A stretch of 64,000 nt of DNA from NCBI GenBank assembly GCA_004299485.1, contig SCQP01000016.1:124001-188000 (forward strand), written 5' to 3'. Positions 9,824-18,700 of the stretch are shown one piece after another. Position numbers and translations under genes: made by a program. Numbering within the stretch: the stretch's first letter is position 1; each line of letters opens with the position of its first letter. Under the pieces are notes generated by a model, which saw only the letters and a program-made list of their open reading frames with translations, was not told where the DNA came from and did no database searches. This DNA is from Acidobacteriota bacterium. Its GTDB lineage: Bacteria; Acidobacteriota; Terriglobia; Terriglobales; SCQP01.

Positions 9824-9851
9824 AGTGGTCAGTGGTCAGTGGTTAGTGGTT
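9824..9851. repeat. Heptamer tandem array between atpH and atpA
   Basis: Four 7-base units: AGTGGTC, AGTGGTC, AGTGGTT, AGTGGTT (plus strand). On the coding strand they read as ACTGACC-type units and end four bases before the atpA ATG. Similar 7- or 8-base arrays occur at other gene borders in the window (13182, 15753, 24371). Confidence 0.8.
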
Positions 9852-9881
9852 AGTTCGTTCGTACCATCGCCGGGCGCCTCG

Positions 9882-10421
9882 CTAGGCGCTCAGCAGCGCC
9901 TGCCGCAGCCGCGCCAGCCGCCCCCGGATGCTGCCGTCGTACACCTGATCCCCCACCTGCGCGCGGAAGCCGCCCACCAGCTCGGGATCGGTGCGATAGC
10001 GGGCCCGCAGCTTGCGGCCCAGATGTTTTTCCAGTTCCTTTTCCAGCGCCGCCCGCTCCGCCTCCGACAGCGAGCGCGCGCTCGTTACATCGGCGGTCAC
10101 AATGCCTTGCTGATCGAGCAGCAGTTGCTCAAACGCCTTCTCAATCCCGGGCACATAGCTGATGCGGTCGCGCTGCGCCGTCACCAGCAGAAAGTTCCGC
10201 GTCAGCCGCGCCAGCTTCAGCTTCTGCGCCAGCACATCCAGCAGCTTCTTCTTGCGCTCCCACGGCACCGCCGGACTGGCCAGCACCGCCCGCAGCGGCT
10301 GGCTCGCGCTCACCAGCGCCGCCAGCTTCGCCAAATCCGCGCGCATCGGCTCGGCTTCCATATCGCCCTTGGCCACCAGATCGGCCAGCGCGCGCGCGTA
10401 ACGTTGTTCCACGGCTGCCAT
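9882..10421 (-). CDS. atpH: ATP synthase delta subunit
   Basis: Peripheral-stalk subunit that links the top of the alpha3beta3 ring to the b subunits, 179 residues. The N-terminal helical domain starts MAAVEQRYARALADLVAKGD, and the C-terminal part contains the family motif around DPELVGGFRAQVGDQVYDGS followed by IRGRLARLRQALL. The stop lies 62 bases before atpA, the widest gap in the operon, and that gap is filled by heptamer repeats. The gene begins six bases after the end of atpF. Confidence 0.95.
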   Translation of the reverse strand: MAAVEQRYARALADLVAKGDMEAEPMRADLAKLAALVSASQPLRAVLASPAVPWERKKKLLDVLAQKLKLARLTRNFLLVTAQRDRISYVPGIEKAFEQLLLDQQGIVTADVTSARSLSEAERAALEKELEKHLGRKLRARYRTDPELVGGFRAQVGDQVYDGSIRGRLARLRQALLSA

Positions 10422-10427
10422 AGCGCC

Positions 10428-11015
10428 TTAGTTGGGCCGCCCGCTGTCGAAGCTCATGCTCGCCAGCGCCGCCCGCACCACCGCCTCGTCTTCTTCCGGC
10501 GTCAGCCGCTCGCGGATCTGCTGTCCCGCCAAATCCACCGCCAGCGCCGCCGCCAGTCCCTTCAGTTCTTTTTGCGCCAGCTTCGACGCTGCCTCAATTT
10601 CCTGTTTGCCCAGCAGCAGGATACGCTCGGCCTCCCGCCGGCTTTCCTCCACCACACGCGCGTACTCGAGCGCCGCTTCCGCCGCCGCCTCTTTTTCCAG
10701 CGCGGCAATCTCGGCCGGCAAATTGGTGATCCGCGTTTCAATCTCCGCCAGCCGCGCTTCCGCCTGCTGGTGCGCCTTCTCCGCGCCCTCAATTTCCTGC
10801 CGGATCATCTCCCCGCGCCCGCGCAGCATCATGGGAATATTCCACTTCTTCCCGCCGTACAGCATCTTCCAGAGCAACCACAGCAGCACCAGCAGGTTCA
10901 GGCTGAACACCGCCCACCACACGATATCCCGCGCCGCGCCGCTCGGCAGCCACCAGCTCATGCTGCGCATATCCGGCATCGCCTGCACCCACGCCGCCAG
11001 CATCATCAAATTCAT
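10428..11015 (-). CDS. atpF: ATP synthase F0 subunit b
   Basis: Peripheral-stalk b subunit, 195 residues. A hydrophobic segment of about 25 residues (DIVWWAVFSLNLLVLLWLLW, around residues 29-48) is followed by a long charged coiled coil rich in Glu/Ala/Arg (RQEIEGAEKAHQQAEARLAE onward). The ATG at 11015 overlaps the preceding stop by four bases (ATGA). A second b-type gene precedes it, so the stalk is probably a b/b' heterodimer, as in photosynthetic and several deep-branching bacteria. The N-terminal 20 residues before the membrane segment are longer than usual. Confidence 0.9.
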   Translation of the reverse strand: MNLMMLAAWVQAMPDMRSMSWWLPSGAARDIVWWAVFSLNLLVLLWLLWKMLYGGKKWNIPMMLRGRGEMIRQEIEGAEKAHQQAEARLAEIETRITNLPAEIAALEKEAAAEAALEYARVVEESRREAERILLLGKQEIEAASKLAQKELKGLAAALAVDLAGQQIRERLTPEEDEAVVRAALASMSFDSGRPN

Positions 11016-11494
11016 GCCCCCACCCCCGGCGCCTGATCCAGTTTCGCCGCGGAGTTGCCGCGCAGAACCTTGGCCACAATCTGTTGCGCCAGTCCTTCGG
11101 CCGTGGTGCGCAGTTGCGCATGCACTTCGCTCGACTGCTCCGCCAGCCGCTGCCGCGCCTCTACGGTCGCCTGCGCCGCCTGCTGCCGCGCCGTCGCAAT
11201 CTGCGTCTGCCCTTGCTGCAGGCCCTCCTGCCGCTTGCCCTCGATCAGTTTGTAGTTTTCCAGATGCCGCTGCCGTAGCGAGGCTTCATAGCCGGCCAGC
11301 TTCTGCTCCGCCGCTGCCAGAATCCCCTCCGCCGCCGCCTTGCGCCCTTCAATCCGCCCGCTCCGGGCGTCGAGCGTCCGCTGCAAGGGCCGGTACAGCA
11401 CCCATTTCAGGTAGTATTGCAGCGCCACGAACAGCAGAATCGTCGGAATGCTGCCGAGCAGTAAATTGCCTAACTCCTGAAGAATCTTATCCAT
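11012..11494 (-). CDS. atpF': ATP synthase F0 subunit b' (second b-type subunit)
   Basis: A 160-residue peripheral-stalk subunit starting MDKILQELGNLLLGSIPTIL, with one membrane segment at about residues 10-32 and then a coiled coil with RTLDARSGRIEGRKAAAEGI, the usual start of the b/b' dimerisation helix. The frame is open upstream to 11656, but the extra N-terminus has no family features, so ATG 11494 is chosen. It opens the operon. No atpB (a) or atpE (c) gene is present on either side, so the proton channel must be encoded elsewhere. The 73 bases to fmt contain a GGATCCGGATCC repeat but no obvious strong promoter. Confidence 0.88.
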   Translation of the reverse strand: MDKILQELGNLLLGSIPTILLFVALQYYLKWVLYRPLQRTLDARSGRIEGRKAAAEGILAAAEQKLAGYEASLRQRHLENYKLIEGKRQEGLQQGQTQIATARQQAAQATVEARQRLAEQSSEVHAQLRTTAEGLAQQIVAKVLRGNSAAKLDQAPGVGA

Positions 11495-11567
11495 GCTTGT
11501 ACAGTTGTTCTGGATTCGGACAGGGACCCGGGATCCGGATCCAAAAAGGGCATTGGAATCACCTATT

Positions 11568-12491
11568 TTACTGAAGCCTCGCCGACCGGTCAAGCCGCGC
11601 GCCCCGGGCAAAATCCGCCCCGCGCATCGCCTGCCGGCCTTCCGGCCGCACCTCATCCAGCGCCAGGGCGCCCGCGCCGCAGGCCACCATCAGCGCGCCC
11701 GCGCGCTCCAAGAGGCAGCCCGGATCCGCCTCGATTCCCGCCACTGGCCGGCAGCGCAGAATCGCAAGCTGCCGGTCGCGAAAGCGCGCATGAATCCCCG
11801 GCCAGGGCCGAAACCCCCGCCAGCGGTTGTAGATCGCCTGCGCCGTCCAGCTCCAGTCAATGCGCCCATCCTCGCGCCGCAAGATCGGCGCCAGCGTCGC
11901 CCCCTCCGGTTGCGGCCGCGCCTGCACGCTGCCCATCTCCAGACCCGTCAACGTCTCCACCATCAGCTCCGCCCCCAGCGCCGCCAGCCGCAAGCTCAAC
12001 TCCGGCGCCGTCTCCTCTGGCCCGATCGCCAGCGCCCGTTGCAGCAAAATGTCGCCCGTGTCCAGTCCTGCGTCGATGCGCATCGTTGTCACGCCCGTTT
12101 CCGTTTCGCCCTGCGCCAGCGCCCACTGGATCGGCGCCGCCCCGCGAAAGCGCGGCAGCAGCGACGCATGGGCATTGATCGCGCCCCAGCGCGGCAGCCC
12201 AAACATCGTCTTCGGCAGCAGTTGCCCAAACGCCACCACCGCCAGCGCATCCGGCCGCTGCGCTTCGAGCCACGCCTGCGCCTCCCCGCCCCGCATCCGC
12301 TCCGGCTGATACACCTCGATGCACAGCTTCTCCGCCGCCCGCTTCACCGCCGGCGCCTGCAATTCCCCTTTCCGCCCTGCGGGCCGGTCCGGCTGGCACA
12401 CCACCGCCGTCACCTTCATGCCTGGTGCCCGCACCAGCGCCTCCAGAGTGGGCACGGCGAAGGCAGGAGTTCCGAGAAATACGATCCGCAC
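11568..12491 (-). CDS. fmt: Methionyl-tRNA formyltransferase
   Basis: Formylates initiator Met-tRNA using 10-formyltetrahydrofolate. The product of 307 residues begins at a GTG (12491) giving MRIVFLGTPAFAVPTLEAL, the conserved N-terminus; the longer open frame to 12569 adds only unrelated residues and overlaps yggX. Catalytic residues are visible in INAHASLLPRFRGAAPIQWA (Asn and His) and GLDTGDIL (Asp). The C-terminal OB-like domain is present (DGRIDWSWTAQAIYNRWRGF). The gene lies just upstream of the ATP synthase operon on the same strand, 73 bases away. Its usual partner def (peptide deformylase) is not adjacent. Confidence 0.95.
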   Translation of the reverse strand: MRIVFLGTPAFAVPTLEALVRAPGMKVTAVVCQPDRPAGRKGELQAPAVKRAAEKLCIEVYQPERMRGGEAQAWLEAQRPDALAVVAFGQLLPKTMFGLPRWGAINAHASLLPRFRGAAPIQWALAQGETETGVTTMRIDAGLDTGDILLQRALAIGPEETAPELSLRLAALGAELMVETLTGLEMGSVQARPQPEGATLAPILRREDGRIDWSWTAQAIYNRWRGFRPWPGIHARFRDRQLAILRCRPVAGIEADPGCLLERAGALMVACGAGALALDEVRPEGRQAMRGADFARGARLDRSARLQ

Positions 12492-12508
12492 GGGTCTATG
12501 ATAAGAGC

Positions 12509-12790
12509 ATGGCTCGAATCGTTCACTGTGTGAAGCTGGGCCGCGACTTGCCCGGCCTCGAAGAACCACCTTGGCCCGGCGATTTAGGCCAGCGCATTTT
12601 CGAAAACGTCTCCGCCGAAGCCTGGGTCCTCTGGAAAGAACACGCCAAGATGGTCATGAACGAATACCGCCTCGCTCCCTGGACCCCCGAGGCCCAAAAA
12701 CTCATTCAGGAACAACTCGAGCAGTTCTTTTTCGGCGAAGGCGCCGCCCTTCCGCCCGGCTTCGTTCCCGTCCCCACCAAAGCCAAGTAG
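12509..12790 (+). CDS. yggX: Fe(2+)-trafficking protein YggX
   Basis: Small cytoplasmic protein (93 residues) linked to iron trafficking and protection of iron-sulphur clusters from oxidation. It starts MARIVHCVKLGRDLPGLEEP, with the conserved Cys7, and has FENVSAEAWVLWKEHAKMVM followed by NEYRL and a C-terminal QEQLEQFFFGEG. The ATG at 12509 is 17 bases from the divergent fmt start. The last 69 bases of the gene, including the stop, are duplicated twice downstream in a 168-base tandem array, so the C-terminus (PPGFVPVPTKAK) sits inside a repeat. Confidence 0.93.
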   Translation: MARIVHCVKLGRDLPGLEEPPWPGDLGQRIFENVSAEAWVLWKEHAKMVMNEYRLAPWTPEAQKLIQEQLEQFFFGEGAALPPGFVPVPTKAK

Positions 12791-13126
12791 CGGAGCTGGG
12801 GCGTGGGGCCCCCGGCGCAGCGGATCTGCGGCCTTGAGGAGCGGGCCGCGCGGCGCAGCCGCGCTGGGCGCCCGCGATCTATCAAAGCCCAGTTCTTCTT
12901 CGGCGAAGGCACCGCCCTTCCGCCCGGCTTCGTCCCCGTCCCCACCAAAGCCAAGTAGCGGAGCTGGGGCGTGGGGCCCCCGGCGCAGCGGATCCGCGGC
13001 CTTGAGGAGCGGGCCGCGCGGCGCAGCCGCGCTGGGCGCCCGCGATCTATCAAAGCCCAGTTTTTCTTCGGCGAAGGCGCCGCCCTCCCCCCCGGCTTCG
13101 TCCCCGTCCCCACCAAAGCCAAATAG
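12722..13126 (+). repeat. 168-base tandem array: three copies of the yggX 3' end
   Basis: The 69-base stretch encoding QFFFGEG-ALPPGFVPVPTKAK plus stop occurs at 12722-12790, 12890-12958 and 13058-13126, a period of exactly 168 bases. Copies are separated by two near-identical 99-base GC-rich spacers (12791-12889 and 12959-13057) holding hairpins such as GCGCGGC-GCA-GCCGCGC. Only the first copy is joined to a full gene; the others lack an N-terminus. Copies differ at a few positions, so the event is not brand new. This array and the 13127-13214 remainder fill the 424-base gap to the next gene. Confidence 0.95.
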
Positions 13127-13181
13127 CTTTCAGCAGTCAGCCATCAGCGTTGCCGAGCCGCACCCGCAGGCGCCCCGTCCG

Positions 13182-13209
13182 ACTGATCACTGAAAACTGA
13201 TTACTGACA
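13182..13209. repeat. Heptamer tandem array downstream of the ATP-grasp gene
   Basis: Four 7-base units: ACTGATC, ACTGAAA, ACTGATT, ACTGACA, ending six bases before the ATP-grasp stop codon. A second degenerate heptamer run (CAGCAGT, CAGCCAT, CAGCGTT) lies at about 13133-13153. Same family as the arrays at 9824 and 24371. Confidence 0.75.
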
Positions 13210-13214
13210 ACTCT

Positions 13215-14492
13215 CTACAGTACTGGCAGCGCTTCCCGCATATACACCCCCAACTCCGCGTGCGCATCGCGTAACGCCTTCTCCGCCCCCTTCGCCGTCA
13301 CCGACCGCACAAAAATGAATCCCAGGTAGCTGCATGCCTCCGGCAGTGCCAGCAGCGGTTCGCCCAGCTTCGCGGTAATTTCGATCGCCTCCACGCCCGG
13401 CACCTGGCGTGCTTTCTCGATCCCGTCAATGTGGTCGAGCACGCCCGAGCGCGGAATCGGAATCATCATCACCCCCACCGCCCGCTCTTCCCGCTGCCAC
13501 GATCCCACCGGCTCGCCCAGCGCGCCCCGGATCAGCAGTTCCTCCAGCGAGATCAGCCGCCCATCCGGCCCCATCCCTGCTTCGCGCCGGAAGCGCAGCG
13601 CCCGCCCGCACAGTCCGCCGATCGAGCGCGGCGCCACCTCCAGCACATACGCAGTGTCGCCGTCCAGCCGGATTTCCGCATGAATTGGCCCCGGTCCCAG
13701 CCCTGCCGCCCGCGCCGCCGCTTCCACCATGTCCCAGATCAGCGCCCGCTGCTCCAGCGCGAGCTGCGACGGCGTGACGTACACCGTCTCCTCGAAAAAC
13801 GGTCCCTCCAGCCGGTCCGGCTTGTCGAACAGCGCAAAGCGCCGCAGCTCGCCCGTCGCCATCCAGCCATCCAGCGCGTACTCGGTCCCGGGAATATAGC
13901 CTTCCGCCAGAATCCAGTCCCCGCCCGGATCGCGCCACTGCCGGATGCTGGGGTCGATCAATATCTGCCGGATGCGCTCAAATGCCGCCGCAAACTCTTC
14001 CGCGTTATTCGCCCGGATCACCCCCCGGCTGCCCGACAAAATCGCCGGCTTCAGCACGCACGGATACTTCACCGCCGCCGCGGCAACTGCCGGTACGGTA
14101 TCCAGCTTGAATTTCTGTACCCACGGCGTCGGCAGGTCTGCCGCCTTCATCGCCTCCCGGAACGCCAGCTTGTCGTGGCACAACACCGCCGCTGCCGCAG
14201 GATGAAACGGCAGCTTCAGCCCTTCCGCCACCTTCGCCGCCATCACCGCCGCCCGGTCCCCCGAGGCCACAATCCCGGCGAACGGCCCTCGCGCCCGCAG
14301 CGCCTCCAGCGCCCCTTTCACATCATTGAACTTGATCGCTACCGCGTGATCGCCCCACGGATCCAGCAGCTTGTCGCAGCGGTCCGTGCCTAGCGCCAAC
14401 TCCACCCCCAGCGCCTCGGCCGCCTTGCGAAAGCTTTCCGTCTGATAGCCCGTCGTCGTCGCGACCAGCAGCACCCGCCGCCCAGAAGCCAT
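13215..14492 (-). CDS. ATP-grasp domain carboxylate-amine ligase
   Basis: A 425-residue ATP-grasp enzyme. The N-terminal pre-ATP-grasp domain is followed by LCHDKLAFREAMKAADLPTP, the classic entry to the ATP-grasp fold, then PCVLKPAILSGSRGVIRANN (the glycine-rich nucleotide loop), GDWILAEGYIPGTEYALDGW, and HAEIRLDGDTAYVLEVAPRS with the magnesium-binding Glu and the arginine. The C-terminal 90 residues (RAVGVMMIPIPRSGVL onward) resemble the extra domain of L-amino-acid ligase-like ATP-grasp proteins. The family joins a carboxylate to an amine via an acyl phosphate; substrates are not deducible. It is a single gene with no biosynthetic neighbours. Confidence 0.8.
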   Translation of the reverse strand: MASGRRVLLVATTTGYQTESFRKAAEALGVELALGTDRCDKLLDPWGDHAVAIKFNDVKGALEALRARGPFAGIVASGDRAAVMAAKVAEGLKLPFHPAAAAVLCHDKLAFREAMKAADLPTPWVQKFKLDTVPAVAAAAVKYPCVLKPAILSGSRGVIRANNAEEFAAAFERIRQILIDPSIRQWRDPGGDWILAEGYIPGTEYALDGWMATGELRRFALFDKPDRLEGPFFEETVYVTPSQLALEQRALIWDMVEAAARAAGLGPGPIHAEIRLDGDTAYVLEVAPRSIGGLCGRALRFRREAGMGPDGRLISLEELLIRGALGEPVGSWQREERAVGVMMIPIPRSGVLDHIDGIEKARQVPGVEAIEITAKLGEPLLALPEACSYLGFIFVRSVTAKGAEKALRDAHAELGVYMREALPVL

Positions 14493-14657
14493 AAGACCAC
14501 GCTATCACTTTTCCCCTGACTCGCTTTTTGCGTACCCCAAGCGTCGCCTCCGTTTCTAGCAGCCCCACTCCACCTGGCGCCGCGCGCATCCCGCGGACAC
14601 AACCCGCTCTCGGCGCACGCACCGTGCGTCTGCCACGCGCCCAGGTGAACGCGCGCT

Positions 14658-15086
14658 CTAGCTTGCCGGAGCCGCCGTCGCCGGCCCCACCGGCTGCGCG
14701 CAGTGCGCGCACCGCCGCGCCTCCACCGGAATGTCGCTCAGGCACTCCGGGCACTTCTTGGTCGTCGGTGGCGTGTCCGCCGCCGGCCCGTGCAGCCGCC
14801 GCAGCATGGAGTTCATCGGTGCGACCACAAAGAAATACACCGCCGCCCCGATCAGGATGAAGGCAATGAGAGCGTTGATGAACAGCCCGTACGTGATGTT
14901 GCTGTTGTTCAGCACCAGGTGAAACCGGGAGAAATCCGGCTTCCCCACGATCGCTGCAATCAGCGGCGTCAGGATGTCCTTCGTCAGCGAGGTGATGACA
15001 GCGCCAAACGCGGCGCCGATCACCACCGCCACCGCCAGATCAACCACATTGCCTTTGAAGATAAAAGCGCGAAATTCTTTCCACAT
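14658..15086 (-). CDS. mscL: Large-conductance mechanosensitive channel with C-terminal zinc-ribbon tail
   Basis: Pressure-relief channel of the inner membrane, forming a homopentamer that opens under osmotic downshock. The N-terminus MWKEFRAFIFKGNVVDLAVA and pore helix VVIGAAFGAVITSLTKDILT are canonical, with a second membrane helix at LFINALIAFILIGAAVYFFV. Length is 142. After PMNSMLRRL the usual short cytoplasmic helix is replaced or extended by TKKCPECLSDIPVEARRCAHC, a CxxC...CxxC zinc-ribbon-like module, then an Ala/Pro tail. MscL proteins with such tails occur in several phyla; what the ribbon senses or binds is not established. Confidence 0.95.
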   Translation of the reverse strand: MWKEFRAFIFKGNVVDLAVAVVIGAAFGAVITSLTKDILTPLIAAIVGKPDFSRFHLVLNNSNITYGLFINALIAFILIGAAVYFFVVAPMNSMLRRLHGPAADTPPTTKKCPECLSDIPVEARRCAHCAQPVGPATAAPAS

Positions 15087-15111
15087 GCGCTCTATCTTGC
15101 CGCAAGTTGGA

Positions 15112-15687
15112 TTACGCCGGTGCGGATGGGTTGCGCCGGCGCGGTCTGGATGCCGGCGGCGCTGGCGCGCTCGCCTCCCGTTGGTCCGTTTCTGGCACTA
15201 CGAACGTATCACCCCTTGGCTCGCGCCATGGCTGCACCCGCAGTTCCGCCGCGCTCACCTCTTCCACCCCGTCCACCCCACAAATCGCCGCCATCAGCCG
15301 TTCCCGCTGCTCGGCCTCGCGCACGTACCCATGCAGATAAATCGTGTGTCCGACGGCGTTTAGATTGATATGCGGCAGCAGCTCGGCGAACTCGCGCCCG
15401 ATGGCGGTATGCACCTGGTCGGTCAGCGTATTCGCGTCCACGTAATGCTCGCGCCCGCTCCAGACCTCCCGTAATTCGGCCACCCCCCCTTGCACCCGGT
15501 TCTCAAGATCGCGTCCGCGCTTGCGCATCCGCCGGACACTGGCGCGATACCAATGGCCCATTTTTTGTCGCGCCTGGTTCCGCGTCCAGCCCCCGCGGTG
15601 CGGCGCCGTCATCCAGCCGATCGCCGTCCCCGCTGCCACTCCTCCCGCTAGCCACAGAAAACCACTCCCGCCTCGCCGCCTCTTCAT
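15112..15687 (-). CDS. BON-domain protein with N-terminal membrane anchor
   Basis: A 191-residue product, counting from ATG 15687 (MKRRRGGSGFLWLAGGVAAG). A short hydrophobic segment at residues about 8-25 resembles YtxH-type anchors, followed by a basic stretch. The region from DANTLTDQVHTAIGREFAEL to YVREAEQRERLMAAICGVDG fits a BON domain, a small alpha/beta fold found in periplasmic or membrane-associated proteins and thought to bind phospholipid or other surfaces. The C-terminal 35 residues are Pro/Arg-rich. Its stop lies 25 bases before mscL, so the two could share an mRNA and an envelope-stress role, which is inference only. Confidence 0.7.
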   Translation of the reverse strand: MKRRRGGSGFLWLAGGVAAGTAIGWMTAPHRGGWTRNQARQKMGHWYRASVRRMRKRGRDLENRVQGGVAELREVWSGREHYVDANTLTDQVHTAIGREFAELLPHINLNAVGHTIYLHGYVREAEQRERLMAAICGVDGVEEVSAAELRVQPWREPRGDTFVVPETDQREASAPAPPASRPRRRNPSAPA

Positions 15688-15752
15688 GACGCATTTAGAT
15701 GCGCCTATCGCGGACATCGGCGGCATCGCCCCGCGCTTCCGGGCAATTCTGC

Positions 15753-15792
15753 CTAGCTGACTAGCTGACTAGCTGACCCGCTGACTAGCTTA
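15753..15792. repeat. Octamer tandem array downstream of the BNR-repeat gene
   Basis: CTAGCTGA occurs three times in a row (15753-15776), then CCCGCTGA and CTAGCTTA. The last unit supplies the stop codon of the large BNR-repeat gene on the minus strand. This is an 8-base relative of the 7-base arrays seen at other gene borders. Confidence 0.8.
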
Positions 15793-18700
15793 TTCCCGGC
15801 TGCTGACGCTCACCGTCCCCAGGTTCGCCTTCTGCAGTTGCTCGTTCAGCGCCACCAGGTCATGCGTCTTGAGCTGGTTCCACTTCGCCAGCTCCGCCTC
15901 CGCCATCACGTTGGCCTTGGCGAAGCCCTGCCGCACGGTTTCGTAGGGAGCGTCGTAGCCGTTGTGCGCCGCGCCGGCAAGCTGCCGCAGGATGCCCTCC
16001 AGCCCCGTCAGGCTGGTCGGCGCCGGCACCGCATCGCCTTCTCCCGATGCATCCGGATTCGGCGACGCCGCTGCAAACCCCTCGATCGCATGGGCCTTCT
16101 CACTCAGCGCCGCGATCGACGCCGCCAGCGTGCTGTTGTCGCCCGCCTGCGCCGCAAGCCGGGTCAGCTTGGCATACACCGCGCCCGCTTCACGCCGCGC
16201 CGCCGAAACCTTGCTCTGCACCGCCTGAATCTGGTCCGCAAGCTGCGCCTGCGCCGCCATCGCCGCCGCCGAGTAGTGAACCCCGGGCCCGGCCGTCACC
16301 ACCAGCGGCTGCGTGTATTGATGTCCGTTCGCCGTCAGCCGCACGGTGTACGCGCCCGGCGCCGCCGGCGTGCCGCCGCTGCCAAAGAAGCGCGCGAAGA
16401 ATCCGCCCCGCCCGCCGCCTGGGCCGGCGCCCGGCTTCACCTCACGCAAATCCCAGCTCCACTCGTGCGACCCCGCCGCTGCGCTCAGCACCGGCAGCGC
16501 CGCCGCAAACTCCGGCGCCACCGTCAACGTGTTCGGGTCTACATGGAACACCGGCTCCGCGCTGCTGTAATGCCGCACCACGGTGCCGGCGCGATTCAGG
16601 ATATCGAGCGTTACCGGCCCGCTGTCCGACTGCAAATAGTAATGAATCACCGCGCCGGAGGGCGGCGCCGCCGCCGACACCACCAGCATCGGATCCAGGT
16701 TCGCGGTCTCCTGCGGCGTATTCGCCCCGCCGTAAGAGCGGTGGCTCCCGGCCGCCAGCTCCGCCGGCTCCGGCTTGTACAGCACCGCTGCCGCGTCGTT
16801 CATCGACGCCCGCGCCTGTCGCAGCGGACTGATGTCGTCCAGCGTCCAGTACGAGCGCCCGAACGTGGCGATCACCAGCGATTTGCCGTGGAACGCAAAC
16901 CCGCGAATCTCCACCGGCGGCATGTTCAGCCGCAGGGACTGCCACTGCGTGCCGTCGTCGAACGACACATACACGCCCAGGTTGGTGCCGCAGAACAGCA
17001 TCCCCTTGCGCGCCGGATCGGCCGTGAGCGACTGCAGATACTGACCCTCCGGAATCCCGTTCACGATCTTCGTCCACGTCTTTCCGCCGTCCCGTGTGCG
17101 GTAAATATAAGGGCGGTTGTCATTCAGCCGGTGCCGGTCGACCGCCGCAAACGCTTCTTCCGGATTCGAATACGACGCCGTCATCTGGATGACCTTGCTC
17201 CAGGGCGTCAGCTCCGGCGGCGTCACGTTATGCCACGTCGCGCCGTCGTTCCGCGTCACCTGGATGTAGCCATCGTCGGTTCCCACCCAGATCTCATGCG
17301 CCAGCAGCGGCGAAGGCGCAATTGTATAAATCACGCCCCAGCGCGGCCCGTACGCCCGTTCCGCGTAGGTTGTATCTTTGGCCGTCGCCGCATCCAGATT
17401 CGCCGGAATCCCCGGATCCTCGCGTGTCAGGTCCGGGCTGATCTTCCGCCATGAATTCCCCCCGTCCACGGTCTGGAATAAGAACTGGTTGGCGAAGAAA
17501 AGCTCATGTTTGTCCGCCATCGAGAACGCCACCGGCAGTGTCCACGTCTTCCGGAAGTTCTGCCCCGGATACGCCAGCAGCGGCGATACGTCGTGCCGCT
17601 CCCCCGAAGCCGGAGTGCACTTGGCCACCGTCCCGCCGAAAATCTGATCCTTGGCCAGCGGATTCGCCGCGATCCCGCCGCTCTCGCCGGCCGCGCATTC
17701 CCCTGCCCATCCCGTGCCGAAAGTCGCGCGCGTGCCGCCCGGCCCCGCGCTCGCCGCCGCGCCGCCGTTGTTGTTGCTGTCCTGCTGCGCCCCGTAGATC
17801 CAATAAGGCGAGCGGTTATCGGTGGTGATGTCGTAGATCTCCGCCGTCGGCTGGTTGTTCCACGAACTCCAACTCTTGCCGCCATTCACGGTCACAATCG
17901 TGCCCTGATCGCTCGCCAACGCCATATGGCTGGGGTCGCTGGGGTTGATCCAAAGCTGGTGATAATCATCTCCGCCCGGCGCGCCCCGGAACACGGTGAA
18001 ATTCGCCCCGCCATCGGTCGTCCGGTACACCGACGTGTTGATTGCGAACACCGTGTTTTCATCTTTCGGATCGACGGTGATCGACTCGAAATACCACCCC
18101 CGGTTCCAGACCCGTTTGTCGGTGTCCATCAGCTTCCAGGTCGCACCCGCATCATCCGACCGGTAAAATCCGCCCTCTTTCGCGCCCGCATCCACCATCG
18201 CGTACACCCGGTTCGAATCCGTCGGCGCCACCGCCACCCCGATCCGTCCCGGATCGGCCGGCAATCCGTCGCTCAAATGCGTCCAGGTGCTGCCGCCATC
18301 GGTCGACTTATACAGCCCGCTGCCCGGTTCGTGCGACGACGGATACACCGTCCAGGGCGGACGCCGCGTCGCCCACAGCGCCGCATAAAGCACCTGCGGG
18401 TTTTCCGGATCCATCGATAGGTCAATCGCGCCCGTGTTGTCGTCCGTGAACAGCACCTTCGTCCACGTCTGCCCGCCGTCGCTCGAGCGGTACACGCCCC
18501 GCTGCGGCGTCGCCGCGTACACGTTCCCCAACGCCGCCACCAGCACCCTGTTCGGATCATGCGGATCCACCACGATCCGCCCAATCTGCTTGGTCTTTTC
18601 CAGTCCAATCCGCGTCCACGTCTGGCCGCCATCGCTGGACTTGAACATCCCGGCGCCCTCGGAGAACTGCGACCGCGGATCCGCCTCGCCCGTACCCACG

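Noticed and set aside
12706-13122. Minus-strand ORF encoding about 2.5 repeats of a 56-residue unit (138 aa)
   Set aside because: It is a shadow of the 168-base DNA repeat: the period is a multiple of three, so the reverse frame stays open. No RBS, and composition is that of antisense GC-rich DNA.
9820-13210. CRISPR array
   Set aside because: The repeats found are directly tandem 7-8-mers or a 168-base duplication with identical spacers. No unique spacers of 30-40 bases and no cas genes.
15838-17454. Plus-strand ORF of 538 aa
   Set aside because: Antisense to the BNR-repeat gene, Arg/His-rich, no domain visible.
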